Assembly (NCBI GenBank): GCA_964387985.1
Contig: CAYLZG010000007.1
Span: 1-64,000, forward strand
Direction: 5' to 3'
Source: JALOOB01 sp964387985
GTDB lineage: Bacteria; Chloroflexota; Anaerolineae; CG2-30-64-16
Length of the DNA stretch: 64,000 nucleotides
Below, piece after piece: positions 8,213 to 15,696 of the stretch. Each line of letters starts with the position of its first letter. Position 1 is the stretch's first letter. The notes beneath the pieces are model-generated. The model searched no databases and was not told the origin of the DNA. It worked only from the letters and a program-made list of their open reading frames with translations. A program made the translations under genes and the position numbers.

Positions 8213-9439
8213 TTGGCTACCAGGCAAGAGAAGTCCATCCAGAAGTGGATGGAAGAAAGATCCCGTCGAGAGTCCGGGATAAGCACGACGAAGAAATCGC
8301 CCAGGACCGGCAAGGTGCGCCGCCGGGACTGGACCGAGACATATATCGAAGACCCAAACGGTTACGATGATCTCGACATCGAGGCTGCAGAGCGCGTCAT
8401 GCCGAAAGGCGAAATCGAATGGCGCCAGGCAAAAGTGATCCGTTCTCCGCTGCACGAGGGAATCGGCATAGCGGCAGCACACGGGGAATCGAGCATGCAG
8501 GCCTCCCACAACTCAGCAGACCCGGACGCAATCGAACGGTCACGCGGTACGGTCGTCGAGATCGCGACCGGCCTTTATACCATTCAGACTCCAGCGGGGC
8601 GCTACGTATGCAACCTGCGCAAGGCGCTGCGGGTCGAGCACAGCGGCTACAGCAACATGCTGGCCGTGGGCGATGAAGTCATCGTCGCCCATAATGGACA
8701 CGAGCGAGGCACGGTCGATGCGATTCTGCCGCGACGGAGCGCGCTCGCCCGGCCTGATCCGTTCAACACGTTCAAACAACAAGTGATCGTCGCGAATGTG
8801 GACCAGCTACTGATTGTCGCATCCTGGCGCAATCCAGCGTTCTGGCCCGAGTTGACGGACCGCTATCTCATCGCGGCGCGGCGTCACGGCCTGGTTCCGG
8901 TGATCGTCATCAACAAGGTCGACCTGGTAGAGGATCGCTGGGAGCTGGATGCTACACAGGCAGCTTACCGGGATGCCGGATGCCGGGTAATCGCAACAAG
9001 CGCAGTGCAAGGCGCCGGGCTCGAGGAGCTGGGACAGGTCCTGGCTGGCCGCACGACTGCCTTGGCCGGCCTGTCCGGTGTCGGCAAGTCATCGCTGCTC
9101 AGTGCGGTGGAGCCAGGCCTCAACCTGAAGATCGGCGACGTCAGCGAGCGCCGGCACGAGGGCAGGCACACCACGACGCAGGTGACCTTGCACCCCCTGG
9201 CGAGTGGCGGTTTCGTGGCCGACACTCCCGGCATACGCGAGTTCGGGCTGGCAGGTCTCAAGAAGGCCGACCTGAATCGCTTCTACCCTGAATTCGCAGA
9301 GGCTGCAGAGGCCTGCGAGTTCGCGAACTGCACCCACACACGCGAGCCATGGTGTGCGGTCAAGTCTGCGGTGCGTGCCGGACGCCTGTCACGGATGAGA
9401 TTGGAGAGTTACTGGAAGATCTTCCATGACCTGGAATGA
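8213..9439 (+). CDS. rsgA: Ribosome small subunit-dependent GTPase A
   Basis: 408 residues if read from TTG 8213. It is a circularly permuted GTPase: G4 NKVD (about 233) and G5 TSA come before G1 GLSGVGKSS (about 286) and G3 DTPG (about 337). An N-terminal OB fold (about 105-170) and a C-terminal zinc site (Cys, Cys, His, Cys around CEFANCTHTREPWC) complete the RsgA layout. RsgA checks late 30S maturation near the decoding centre. The N-terminus carries about 100 extra, charged residues compared with typical members. TTG 8213 is chosen for its AGGGAG site; ATG codons further upstream lie inside the leader hairpins. Confidence 0.92.
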   Translation: MATRQEKSIQKWMEERSRRESGISTTKKSPRTGKVRRRDWTETYIEDPNGYDDLDIEAAERVMPKGEIEWRQAKVIRSPLHEGIGIAAAHGESSMQASHNSADPDAIERSRGTVVEIATGLYTIQTPAGRYVCNLRKALRVEHSGYSNMLAVGDEVIVAHNGHERGTVDAILPRRSALARPDPFNTFKQQVIVANVDQLLIVASWRNPAFWPELTDRYLIAARRHGLVPVIVINKVDLVEDRWELDATQAAYRDAGCRVIATSAVQGAGLEELGQVLAGRTTALAGLSGVGKSSLLSAVEPGLNLKIGDVSERRHEGRHTTTQVTLHPLASGGFVADTPGIREFGLAGLKKADLNRFYPEFAEAAEACEFANCTHTREPWCAVKSAVRAGRLSRMRLESYWKIFHDLE

Positions 9440-9464
9440 CGATTTTCCGATCCCGTGCTACAAT
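9436..9464 (+). promoter_or_regulatory. Promoter of the histidine phosphatase gene, probably leaderless
   Basis: ATGACG (9436-9441), 17 bases, then TACAAT (9459-9464) with an extended TG. Only 8 bases separate the -10 from ATG 9473, so the transcript would start at or next to the start codon. The -35 overlaps the rsgA stop. Confidence 0.6.
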
Positions 9465-9472
9465 CGCCCGTC

Positions 9473-10198
9473 ATGGAACTGTTTATCATTCGACACGCTC
9501 AATCCACAAACAACGCGCTTGCAGAGCAAAGCAGGCGCGTTGTCGATCCCCCATTGACGGAACTGGGGACGCGCCAGGCGCAACTGGTCGCAGCTTACCT
9601 GGCGAATGGCATCGAACACAAGACCGAGCCCATCGAGGGCCAGCCCCCCGATGCGTCAAATGGCGGGCAAGGCATCAGCCGCCTCTACTGCAGCGCGATG
9701 CTGCGGGCACTACAGACGGCGAGCACGAGCACGATCGGTGAGGCACTCAACCTTCGCCCTCACGTGTGGGTTGATATCCACGAAGAGGGAGGAATGTGGC
9801 TCGATCACGGTGGGGAGCAAGGTATCCAGGGCTACTCTGGCTTGACGCGCGCGCAGATAAGCGCGCAGTTTCCGGAGTGCCATCTGCCCGGCGAAGTCAC
9901 TGAGAGTGGGTGGTGGCGCTATGGATTTGAGGACCGGGGTTACTTTCTCGACCGCGCCGAGCGCGTCGCCTCAGCGCTGCGCAAGGAGGCGCGAAGCGAC
10001 GAACGGCTTGCACTGGTCACGCACGGAGGCTTCGCCGCATATCTTCTGCGCGCGCTGGTCTGCGTGCCGCAGGACGCGGCCGTCTTCTTTCATCACGACA
10101 ACACAGGAATCACGCGTGTCCGATTCCGGCCCGATGGTCGTGTGAGCATCCGCTTTCAGAACCGCGTGGAGCACCTGCCACCGGAGATGATCTCCTGA
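9473..10198 (+). CDS. Histidine phosphatase family protein
   Basis: 241 residues of the phosphoglycerate mutase-like (branch 1) fold. The catalytic RHG-type motif is IIRHAQST near the N-terminus (His phosphorylated in the family), and the second His is in VTHGGF near residue 184. An Arg in AMLRALQT and the EEGGMW segment fit the phosphate pocket. The actual substrate (sugar phosphate, nucleotide or protein) is unknown. The -10 box 8 bases ahead of the ATG and the lack of a ribosome site suggest a leaderless mRNA. Confidence 0.85.
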   Translation: MELFIIRHAQSTNNALAEQSRRVVDPPLTELGTRQAQLVAAYLANGIEHKTEPIEGQPPDASNGGQGISRLYCSAMLRALQTASTSTIGEALNLRPHVWVDIHEEGGMWLDHGGEQGIQGYSGLTRAQISAQFPECHLPGEVTESGWWRYGFEDRGYFLDRAERVASALRKEARSDERLALVTHGGFAAYLLRALVCVPQDAAVFFHHDNTGITRVRFRPDGRVSIRFQNRVEHLPPEMIS

Positions 10199-10274
10199 CG
10201 CCCATCGCTGCCATCCCCTTCGTGCCGCGACATGCGCCCGTTCATCAAGTCAAACCAGAAAGGCTAGTGCACTG

Positions 10275-11354
10275 ATGCCTGTTGACCGGCCCGATCTCTC
10301 AGGCCTCCCGTTGGAGGTGTTGAGTTACATTCAATCCCTCGAAACCGAAATCGCGTCGTTACGCGCTTCCAACCTTGAGCACCCGTTGCGCGCCGCCGCG
10401 GTCACCCGCGAGCGTAGCGAAGTTCCCGCTGAGAACGATGACGAGCTCACTGGTCCGAGCGAGGCGCCGACGACCTATAACACAATCACCGCAACCGCAG
10501 GCGGGATCATCAAGCGCACGCCGCGCCATCTGTACGACCGGCAGCGACGCGGGGGCATGGGGGTGTTCGACCTGGATGCGCCGGAGGGCGATCCTCCGGC
10601 ATTTTTGGCCGTGGCCGACATCTCCCAGACCCTGATCGTGATGACCACGCTGGGCCGTGTATTTCCACTTCCGGTAAGCCAACTCCTCGAGTCGCCAGTG
10701 CGCGGACGCGGCGAGCCCATCCGCAAGTGGGTGCCACTGAACGCTGAGGAGAGAATCGCCCTGCTCACACCCGACATGGGCGTGGGCTACCTGACGATGG
10801 TGACGCGTCGCGGCCAGGTCCGCCGGTGGCGATATAACGTCTTCGGGCGGGCTCTTCAGCCCGGCACGATACTCCACGAAATCCGGGATGGCGGCGTGCC
10901 AGCGGCCGCGTGCTGGTCTGCCGCGGCCGCCGATCTCTTCATCGTAACCGCAAAGGGATTGGCCATCCGCTTTGCCGAGACCCAGGTCGCAGTGCGGGGC
11001 AGCCTGGGGATCCGCATCGATCCCGGCGACGAGGTGGTCGGTGTTACAAGCGTCAGACCGGACGAGGGCGTCTTTATGCTGGCGGCCGACGGCAAAGGGA
11101 CGGTCCGGGAGATGAGCGGCTTCACCGTGAACAAGGCGCCCGGGTCGGGTGGCAAGCAGGCGATGAAGGCGGACCGGCTGGTCGGTGCGGTGCTTGCCCG
11201 GCCGGGCGATGACATCCTTGCCATTTCCGACCTCGGAAAGATCATCCGCTTCGCTGTCAACGAAACGCCTGCCAAGGAGGGCGTGGTACAAGGAGTGAAC
11301 TGCATGACACTGCGGAACGATGAATGCGCTGCGGTCGCTACAGCCGGCATGTAA
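10275..11354 (+). CDS. Stand-alone DNA gyrase A C-terminal (beta-pinwheel) domain protein
   Basis: 359 residues. After a short N-terminal helical segment (LPLEVLSYIQSLETEIASLR) come repeated GyrA-CTD blades such as VMTTLGRVFPLPVSQL, MVTRRGQVRRW, VTAKGLAIRF and LAADGKGTVREMSGF. A GyrA-box-like motif, QRRGGMG, sits at residues 90-96 (consensus QRRGG(K/R)G), in the setting IIKRTPRHLYDRQRRGG. The catalytic Tyr domain and breakage-reunion core of GyrA are absent. In gyrase this domain wraps DNA; alone it may bind or bend DNA, or modulate a topoisomerase, but this is inference. Confidence 0.85.
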   Translation: MPVDRPDLSGLPLEVLSYIQSLETEIASLRASNLEHPLRAAAVTRERSEVPAENDDELTGPSEAPTTYNTITATAGGIIKRTPRHLYDRQRRGGMGVFDLDAPEGDPPAFLAVADISQTLIVMTTLGRVFPLPVSQLLESPVRGRGEPIRKWVPLNAEERIALLTPDMGVGYLTMVTRRGQVRRWRYNVFGRALQPGTILHEIRDGGVPAAACWSAAAADLFIVTAKGLAIRFAETQVAVRGSLGIRIDPGDEVVGVTSVRPDEGVFMLAADGKGTVREMSGFTVNKAPGSGGKQAMKADRLVGAVLARPGDDILAISDLGKIIRFAVNETPAKEGVVQGVNCMTLRNDECAAVATAGM

Positions 11355-11418
11355 GACGAAACATCAGCCCGTCTGCTGCGTATTGTTAGTTACTGAACCT
11401 GTTTTCGGAGGAATTCGA

Positions 11419-11643
11419 ATGAGCAATGCGCAGCGCAACACACCCTGGTATCTATGGCCGTTTGCTGCCCTCTGGCAGCTCGTGACTGGCATCATCAAGG
11501 TGACCGGGAGGCTCGTCGCCATGCTGACCGGTCTCGTCCTGATGATCGCCGGTGTGGCCCTGACCCTTACCATCGCCGGTGCGATCGTCGGCGTGCCGCT
11601 TCTGATCTTCGGGTTCATGCTGTCCGTGCGAGGCTTGTTCTGA
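11419..11643 (+). CDS. Small two-helix membrane protein
   Basis: 74 residues, unrecognised. Two hydrophobic segments are seen, about residues 13-45 (with a polar break) and 46-70, and Trp/Tyr-rich ends suit the membrane interface. GGAGGAATTCGA precedes ATG 11419, a good ribosome site. The last 192 bases overlap, on the opposite strand, the open tail of the phaR frame. The strong ribosome site and hydrophobic composition favour this strand as coding. Confidence 0.65.
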   Translation: MSNAQRNTPWYLWPFAALWQLVTGIIKVTGRLVAMLTGLVLMIAGVALTLTIAGAIVGVPLLIFGFMLSVRGLF

Positions 11644-12201
11644 AGGAGGAGGTGGACCGGCTGCATGCCGGTCCACCTCCTCGGAAAGCCTGTCCAGCAC
11701 GCTTGCCAGACGCGACAGGTCCTCGCGCGTTGGAAGCCCCCTGGCACGCAGCGCATTCTCCAGCGCCATCTCCTCCAGAACTCTTGTGGATCGCGGTCCG
11801 GGGCCTAATGCTGCCATCTTTTCGCCCAGCCGGCGTCCTTCATCCTCAGCAAGCTCGCCCCTGCCAACCATGTGCTCGATCCGCGCCTGAATCTCCTCAT
11901 CGACCTGTCGTAACAGATCCATCGAAGTGCCGAGGCGGCGCCACAAGCCGGCCAGCGTGTGCCCGCCAGCCTGAATCAAGCCAATCAGGACCTCGAGGGG
12001 CAAATAGCCATCGCCACGCTTCTCCTGCTCCATGATGATCTGCGTCAGGATCAGCGTGGTGTGGTCCTCTCCTGTCGCATTGTCCACGATTTGCACGGAC
12101 TCGCCCCGACGGATCATGTCCGCGATCGATTCAAGCGAGATATACCGCTTGGCAGCCGTGTCGTAGAGCTTGCGATTGGGATAGCGCTTGACGATGGGCA
12201 T
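11452..12201 (-). CDS. phaR: PhaR-type polyhydroxyalkanoate regulator
   Basis: The N-terminal 65 residues match the PHB/PHA accumulation regulator DNA-binding domain: KRYPNRKLYDTAAKRYISLE, then RRGESVQIVDNATGEDHTTL and LTQII. A helical segment follows, resembling the neighbouring phasin (VGRGELAEDEGRRL). In known systems PhaR represses phasin genes and senses PHA granules. The gene starts 2 bases after the phasin stop, so they form one operon. The frame stays open to 11452, but its last 60 residues are a His/Asp/Gly-rich tail antisense to the membrane protein gene; the true end or a frameshift near 11690 is uncertain. Confidence 0.8.
   Translation of the reverse strand: MPIVKRYPNRKLYDTAAKRYISLESIADMIRRGESVQIVDNATGEDHTTLILTQIIMEQEKRGDGYLPLEVLIGLIQAGGHTLAGLWRRLGTSMDLLRQVDEEIQARIEHMVGRGELAEDEGRRLGEKMAALGPGPRSTRVLEEMALENALRARGLPTREDLSRLASVLDRLSEEVDRHAAGPPPPSEQASHGQHEPEDQKRHADDRTGDGKGQGHTGDHQDETGQHGDEPPGHLDDASHELPEGSKRP
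11646..11682. terminator. Perfect 16-bp hairpin between convergent genes
   Basis: GAGGAGGTGGACCGGC (11646-11661) and its exact reverse complement (11667-11682) with a 5-base loop. It begins 3 bases after the stop of the small membrane protein gene. No T tract follows on either strand, so it may be a transcript end or an mRNA-stabilising structure. Confidence 0.5.
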
Positions 12202-12203
12202 GG

Positions 12204-12797
12204 TTACCCGGACTTCTTCAACTCGTCGACCTTGCGGGTCAGTGCAGTGATCTTGGCTGTCAGCGTCTCGATCTCTTCCTTGGTCGGGATGTTCATCCGG
12301 GCCAGCACTGCCTCGATGCGCTGTTCGATGTCATCGGCCATGCGCTTCTGGCCTTCAGTCAGGCCGGCCGCAAATTCCTGAGCCCGTTCGCCAGTTCGTT
12401 CCATCTGCTTGCGGCGCTGCTCGAGCACATCCTTGACCATACGCTTCCCGTCAGCTTCCGCAATCTCGCCACGCTCGATGAGCCGGTTAGCGAAGTCCTC
12501 AATTTCCTCCTGCGCCAGGGCTGCAGCGCCCACCCCCGCCAGCAACACCTTGTGCGCTGCCGCAAACAGGGGATTCTTCTCAAGCTCCTGGGCCCCCTGT
12601 CTGAACTGCTCCGAGACGCTCTTGACGGCTTCGCGCACGTGCTTGCCGCCAGGCAGGCGTTCTACCTGAACGGTAGCCTCCGTGACCAACTTTTTGATAC
12701 CACTGGCGATGTCGGTATCAGTCGTTTGATCCGCTATCCGCTCCACTGCCTCCTCCACAGGCGATTCCTGCTGGTTGAGTGTAGACTCGTTCTCCAT
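12204..12797 (-). CDS. Phasin family (PHA granule-associated) protein
   Basis: 197 residues, mostly amphipathic helix. The central block KNPLFAAAHKVLLAGVGAAA followed by EEIEDFANRLIERGEIAEAD and KRMVKDVLEQRRK matches the poly(hydroxyalkanoate) granule-associated family. The C-terminus is a coiled coil (IPTKEEIETLTAKITALTRK). Family members coat PHA granules; some function as general helical adaptors. No PHA synthase is present in this window, so granule formation is not shown. The start is ATG 12797, behind AGAAGGAGG. It is the first gene of a two-gene operon with phaR. Confidence 0.82.
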   Translation of the reverse strand: MENESTLNQQESPVEEAVERIADQTTDTDIASGIKKLVTEATVQVERLPGGKHVREAVKSVSEQFRQGAQELEKNPLFAAAHKVLLAGVGAAALAQEEIEDFANRLIERGEIAEADGKRMVKDVLEQRRKQMERTGERAQEFAAGLTEGQKRMADDIEQRIEAVLARMNIPTKEEIETLTAKITALTRKVDELKKSG

Positions 12798-12839
12798 AGA
12801 AACCTCCTTCTGCCGTTCGAACGCGCCGGATTTCGAGAT

Positions 12840-12858
12840 CATGACGCAGCGCGTCATG
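12840..12858. promoter_or_regulatory. Palindromic operator candidate at the phasin-phaR transcription start
   Basis: CATGACGC (12840-12847), AGC, GCGTCATG (12851-12858): a perfect 8-bp dyad covering the predicted start site, 3 bases downstream of the -10. This is a classic repressor position; PhaR itself is the obvious candidate. Confidence 0.6.
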
Positions 12859-12861
12859 ACG

Positions 12862-12890
12862 ACTATAGCATCCGATGCGACCTGTGTCAA
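12862..12890 (-). promoter_or_regulatory. Promoter of the phasin-phaR operon
   Basis: On the minus strand TTGACA (12890-12885), 17 bases, then TATAGT (12867-12862). Predicted start is near 12855, inside the palindrome listed separately. Confidence 0.8.
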
Positions 12891-12924
12891 GCGAATCGAA
12901 GTGGGAAAAACGGATTTCTGGTCT

Positions 12925-14103
12925 TTATGCCCGGACGTTTCTGAGCCCGATCAACAAGACGATCGGTCCAGCAAGTAGCAGCCAGATCGCGGTGCCGAGT
13001 CCCCAGTGCTGTGCGGCCAGACCCAGGACCAGGGGGATCAGGCCGGCAACGAGACCCGAGAGGTTCTTCGCCACCAGCGCAACCCCACTCTGCCCGGGCA
13101 GGGCCTCATACAGCTGTGCTTGAAGGATGGCGTACCAGCCGGAATTGAAAAAACCCAGCATCCCGAGCAGAACCAGCTTCAACGTAAAGTCCGGAGTCAG
13201 GAGCATCGCCGGGAAGAGCAACAATTCGATGAGTGCGCTCCACCGAAGGTATCGCAGTCCTCGCACGCGTTCGAGCAGCGGAATCAGGGCGAAGTCGCCG
13301 AGCAGTCCAACACCTGTCCACACTGCTACTGCCAGGCCCGCCTGCGCAGGCGTGGCGCCTCCGACATCCACGAGATACAAGGCCAGGAATCCAAGCAGCA
13401 CATCGAGCATGAGGTCTGAGAACTCGAGCAGCGCCAACCAGCGCAGCACACCGGGACGGCCGATCGCTCGCAGTGCATCCCGCAGGCCGCTTCCCACTGT
13501 CCTCAGATCCGGGCGCGCACCGCGCTCTGCCCCATCGGGGTATGGCATACGTGATGAGATCAGGACCAGCACGAGCGCCAATGCTGCCATCAGCCCTATC
13601 ACCCAGCGCCAACCCAGACCTGTCAGCGCACCCAATCCCAGGAGCAGAGGACCCACCACGACGCCGATGGATCCTGCAAACGTCCAACGGGCCATGTTTT
13701 GTTCGCGGCGCGACTCATCGATGTCCATCAAGGTGGCCTGCGACAGGCTCACAAACGCGCCGGACGCGGGGTAGAACAGAACAAGGGAAAGCATCAGGAG
13801 CCAAAACGTCTGGCTGACTGCGGTCAGTCCAAGCGCCAGGGTGAAAACGACGCCGCCGCCCAACACGATCACTCGCCGTCGCCAGACATCACCCAGAATC
13901 GCAAGGACGGGCTCGATCAGGTTGCCGGCGAAGCTGGGAACGCTCAAGAGCAGGCCGATCTGGGCATAACTCAGCGCCAGATCATCCCGAATCAGCGGCC
14001 AGGCTGCTTCGAACGCTCCGAACACCAGCTCATCGAGCAACTCGATGAGCAGAAGGAGGAGAACAAAATGAGAAAATCGTTTGCGAAACACGATCGGTGT
14101 CAA
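12925..14103 (-). CDS. Major facilitator superfamily transporter
   Basis: 392 residues with about 11-12 hydrophobic segments. Between helices 2 and 3 it has the MFS loop sequence LAILGDVWRRRVIVLGGG, a variant of the GxxxDRxGRR motif. The substrate is unknown. The first in-frame start is TTG 14103, with GTG 14091 as alternative; neither has a good ribosome site, so the start is uncertain. It follows the asparaginase gene by 16 bases on the same strand and may be translated from the same mRNA. Confidence 0.82.
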   Translation of the reverse strand: MTPIVFRKRFSHFVLLLLLIELLDELVFGAFEAAWPLIRDDLALSYAQIGLLLSVPSFAGNLIEPVLAILGDVWRRRVIVLGGGVVFTLALGLTAVSQTFWLLMLSLVLFYPASGAFVSLSQATLMDIDESRREQNMARWTFAGSIGVVVGPLLLGLGALTGLGWRWVIGLMAALALVLVLISSRMPYPDGAERGARPDLRTVGSGLRDALRAIGRPGVLRWLALLEFSDLMLDVLLGFLALYLVDVGGATPAQAGLAVAVWTGVGLLGDFALIPLLERVRGLRYLRWSALIELLLFPAMLLTPDFTLKLVLLGMLGFFNSGWYAILQAQLYEALPGQSGVALVAKNLSGLVAGLIPLVLGLAAQHWGLGTAIWLLLAGPIVLLIGLRNVRA

Positions 14104-14119
14104 GTTCGGGCGGATCGAC

Positions 14120-15172
14120 TCAGGAGCCGGGCCAGCTCGCGGGCAAGGTCACCTCGCCACACAGGTCCTGCTGGATAACCCGTCGCACCTCATCCGGCGG
14201 ATGCCCAGTGCTGAAGAGGTAGTAGAGCTTGCACAGTGCAGCCTCGGTTGTCATGTCGAAGCCGCTGATCACTCCGGCGCGGGCAAGAGCCGCGCCAGTC
14301 GCATACTCACCGAGATGCACCGACCCGCGCAGACACTGGGTGCAAGCTACCACGACAACACCGCGATCCGCCGCCTCACGGATGACGCGCAGCAGGTCTT
14401 CGTCGCGGTCCGGTGCATTCCCAACACCATACGCAAGGAGGACAAGACCCTGGAGCGGCGCCTGGAGCACATTGCGCAGCAGGTCGGGCGACAGACCGGG
14501 AAACAGACGGAACGCGCCCACCATCGCCTCCTGCACGGGTTCGGTCAGGTGCACATCGCGCGCAGCCGGCGGTGTTCGGACGTGTATGGCTTCGATTTCG
14601 ACATCCACGCCCACGATTCCCAGGGGAGGATAGTTCGGCGAATCGAACGCATCCAACCCATCAGCATGCACCTTGGTCGAGCGGCATCCCCGCAGAAGCC
14701 TGTTTCCGAAGTAGAGGCACACTTCGGGAACGTGCTTCTCCCCTGCGATGAGCATGGAGGTAATCAGGCTGTTGCGGGCATCGTTGCGCACTTCGGCCAG
14801 AGGGATCTGCGATCCCGTGATGAGCACCGGTTTGGCCAATCCCTGGATGAAAAACGGGAGGGCAGAGGCGGTGTAAGCCATTGTGTCGGTCCCATGCAGG
14901 ACGATGAAACCATCATACTGGTCGTAATGCGCCACGATATCGCGGCCGATTCGCACCCAGTCCGCCGGCCGCATATTGGAAGAGTCCAGCAACGGCTCAT
15001 ACTCGTGGATGTCATAGCACGGCATGCGCGGATCGTCCAACTCGGGCATCACAGCCATCTGCTCTGCCAGAAAACCTGGCGCAGGGGCGTAACCCTCCGC
15101 GGTCCTTCGCATACCGATTGTGCCGCCAGTATAGGCGATATAGAGTCGCTTCCTACGATCCGACGCCTGCAT
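14120..15172 (-). CDS. ansA: Type I L-asparaginase
   Basis: 350 residues. The first catalytic Thr motif is YTGGTIGM, about residues 14-21. The second Thr-Asp motif is VLHGTDTMAYTASAL. A conserved Ser/Lys region follows (LITGSQIPLAEVRNDARNSL). Without a signal peptide it fits the cytoplasmic type I enzyme that hydrolyses asparagine to aspartate and ammonia. ATG 15172, with GGAG upstream, overlaps the end of the MazG-like gene by 20 bases, so the two are translationally coupled. Confidence 0.92.
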   Translation of the reverse strand: MQASDRRKRLYIAYTGGTIGMRRTAEGYAPAPGFLAEQMAVMPELDDPRMPCYDIHEYEPLLDSSNMRPADWVRIGRDIVAHYDQYDGFIVLHGTDTMAYTASALPFFIQGLAKPVLITGSQIPLAEVRNDARNSLITSMLIAGEKHVPEVCLYFGNRLLRGCRSTKVHADGLDAFDSPNYPPLGIVGVDVEIEAIHVRTPPAARDVHLTEPVQEAMVGAFRLFPGLSPDLLRNVLQAPLQGLVLLAYGVGNAPDRDEDLLRVIREAADRGVVVVACTQCLRGSVHLGEYATGAALARAGVISGFDMTTEAALCKLYYLFSTGHPPDEVRRVIQQDLCGEVTLPASWPGS

Positions 15173-15557
15173 TTCGCTCCAGAATCCCTGCAAGATCGGG
15201 CGGCCGCCAGAGGGCGGACTTAAGCACTTTACCATCCGCGCGGAAGATGACGCGACCGTCCTCATCGAGCTTACTCATATTGCTTGCGTGAACCTCTGCA
15301 AACAGCGCCTCGGCGAGATCCTGCAGACCGTGCGCTACGTAAGTGCCCAGGACCACGTACATCAGATCGCTCAGCGCGTCTGCAATGCCGACAAGATCGC
15401 GAGCTTCGGCTGCCTGGCGATACTCATCCAGCTCCTCCTGGATGAGGCTGACGCGCAGAGCGATCGTTTTTTCATTCAGGTCTGCTGTGGGCGTACGCTC
15501 CATATGCGCGCCGAACACGGCGTGGAACTCTTCTAGCATCCGCAATTGATCGATCAA
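15153..15557 (-). CDS. MazG/PRA-PH-like nucleotide pyrophosphohydrolase
   Basis: 134 residues of the all-alpha NTP pyrophosphatase fold. Metal-binding acidic residues are seen in SLIQEELDEY (ExxE-type) and GIADALSDLMYVV (ExxD-type). The ending VHASNMSKLDEDGRVIFRAD matches the Cof-like phosphoribosyl-ATP pyrophosphohydrolase subgroup. The likely job is clearing non-canonical nucleoside triphosphates, but the substrate is not shown. TTG 15557 is chosen because GAGGAG lies 7 bases ahead; GTG 15572 upstream has no ribosome site. It overlaps the asparaginase start. Confidence 0.82.
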   Translation of the reverse strand: MIDQLRMLEEFHAVFGAHMERTPTADLNEKTIALRVSLIQEELDEYRQAAEARDLVGIADALSDLMYVVLGTYVAHGLQDLAEALFAEVHASNMSKLDEDGRVIFRADGKVLKSALWRPPDLAGILERNAGVGS

Positions 15558-15696
15558 GGGTCGTCTCCTCACCTATTAGCTGGCCGATTCTAGCACACTT
15601 TGTACGGAATAGAACAGCACATCCCCGGATAGACCGCGATAATCAGTGGCAAAACCGAGTTGCACTCTTAACTATTCACCATTCAGGAGAGAAGAC

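Noticed and set aside
10359..11291. 310-codon minus-strand ORF
   Set aside because: Antisense to the GyrA C-terminal-domain gene, which has clear blades and a GyrA box.
14081..15223. 380-codon plus-strand ORF
   Set aside because: It mirrors the asparaginase gene on the other strand; asparaginase motifs are complete.
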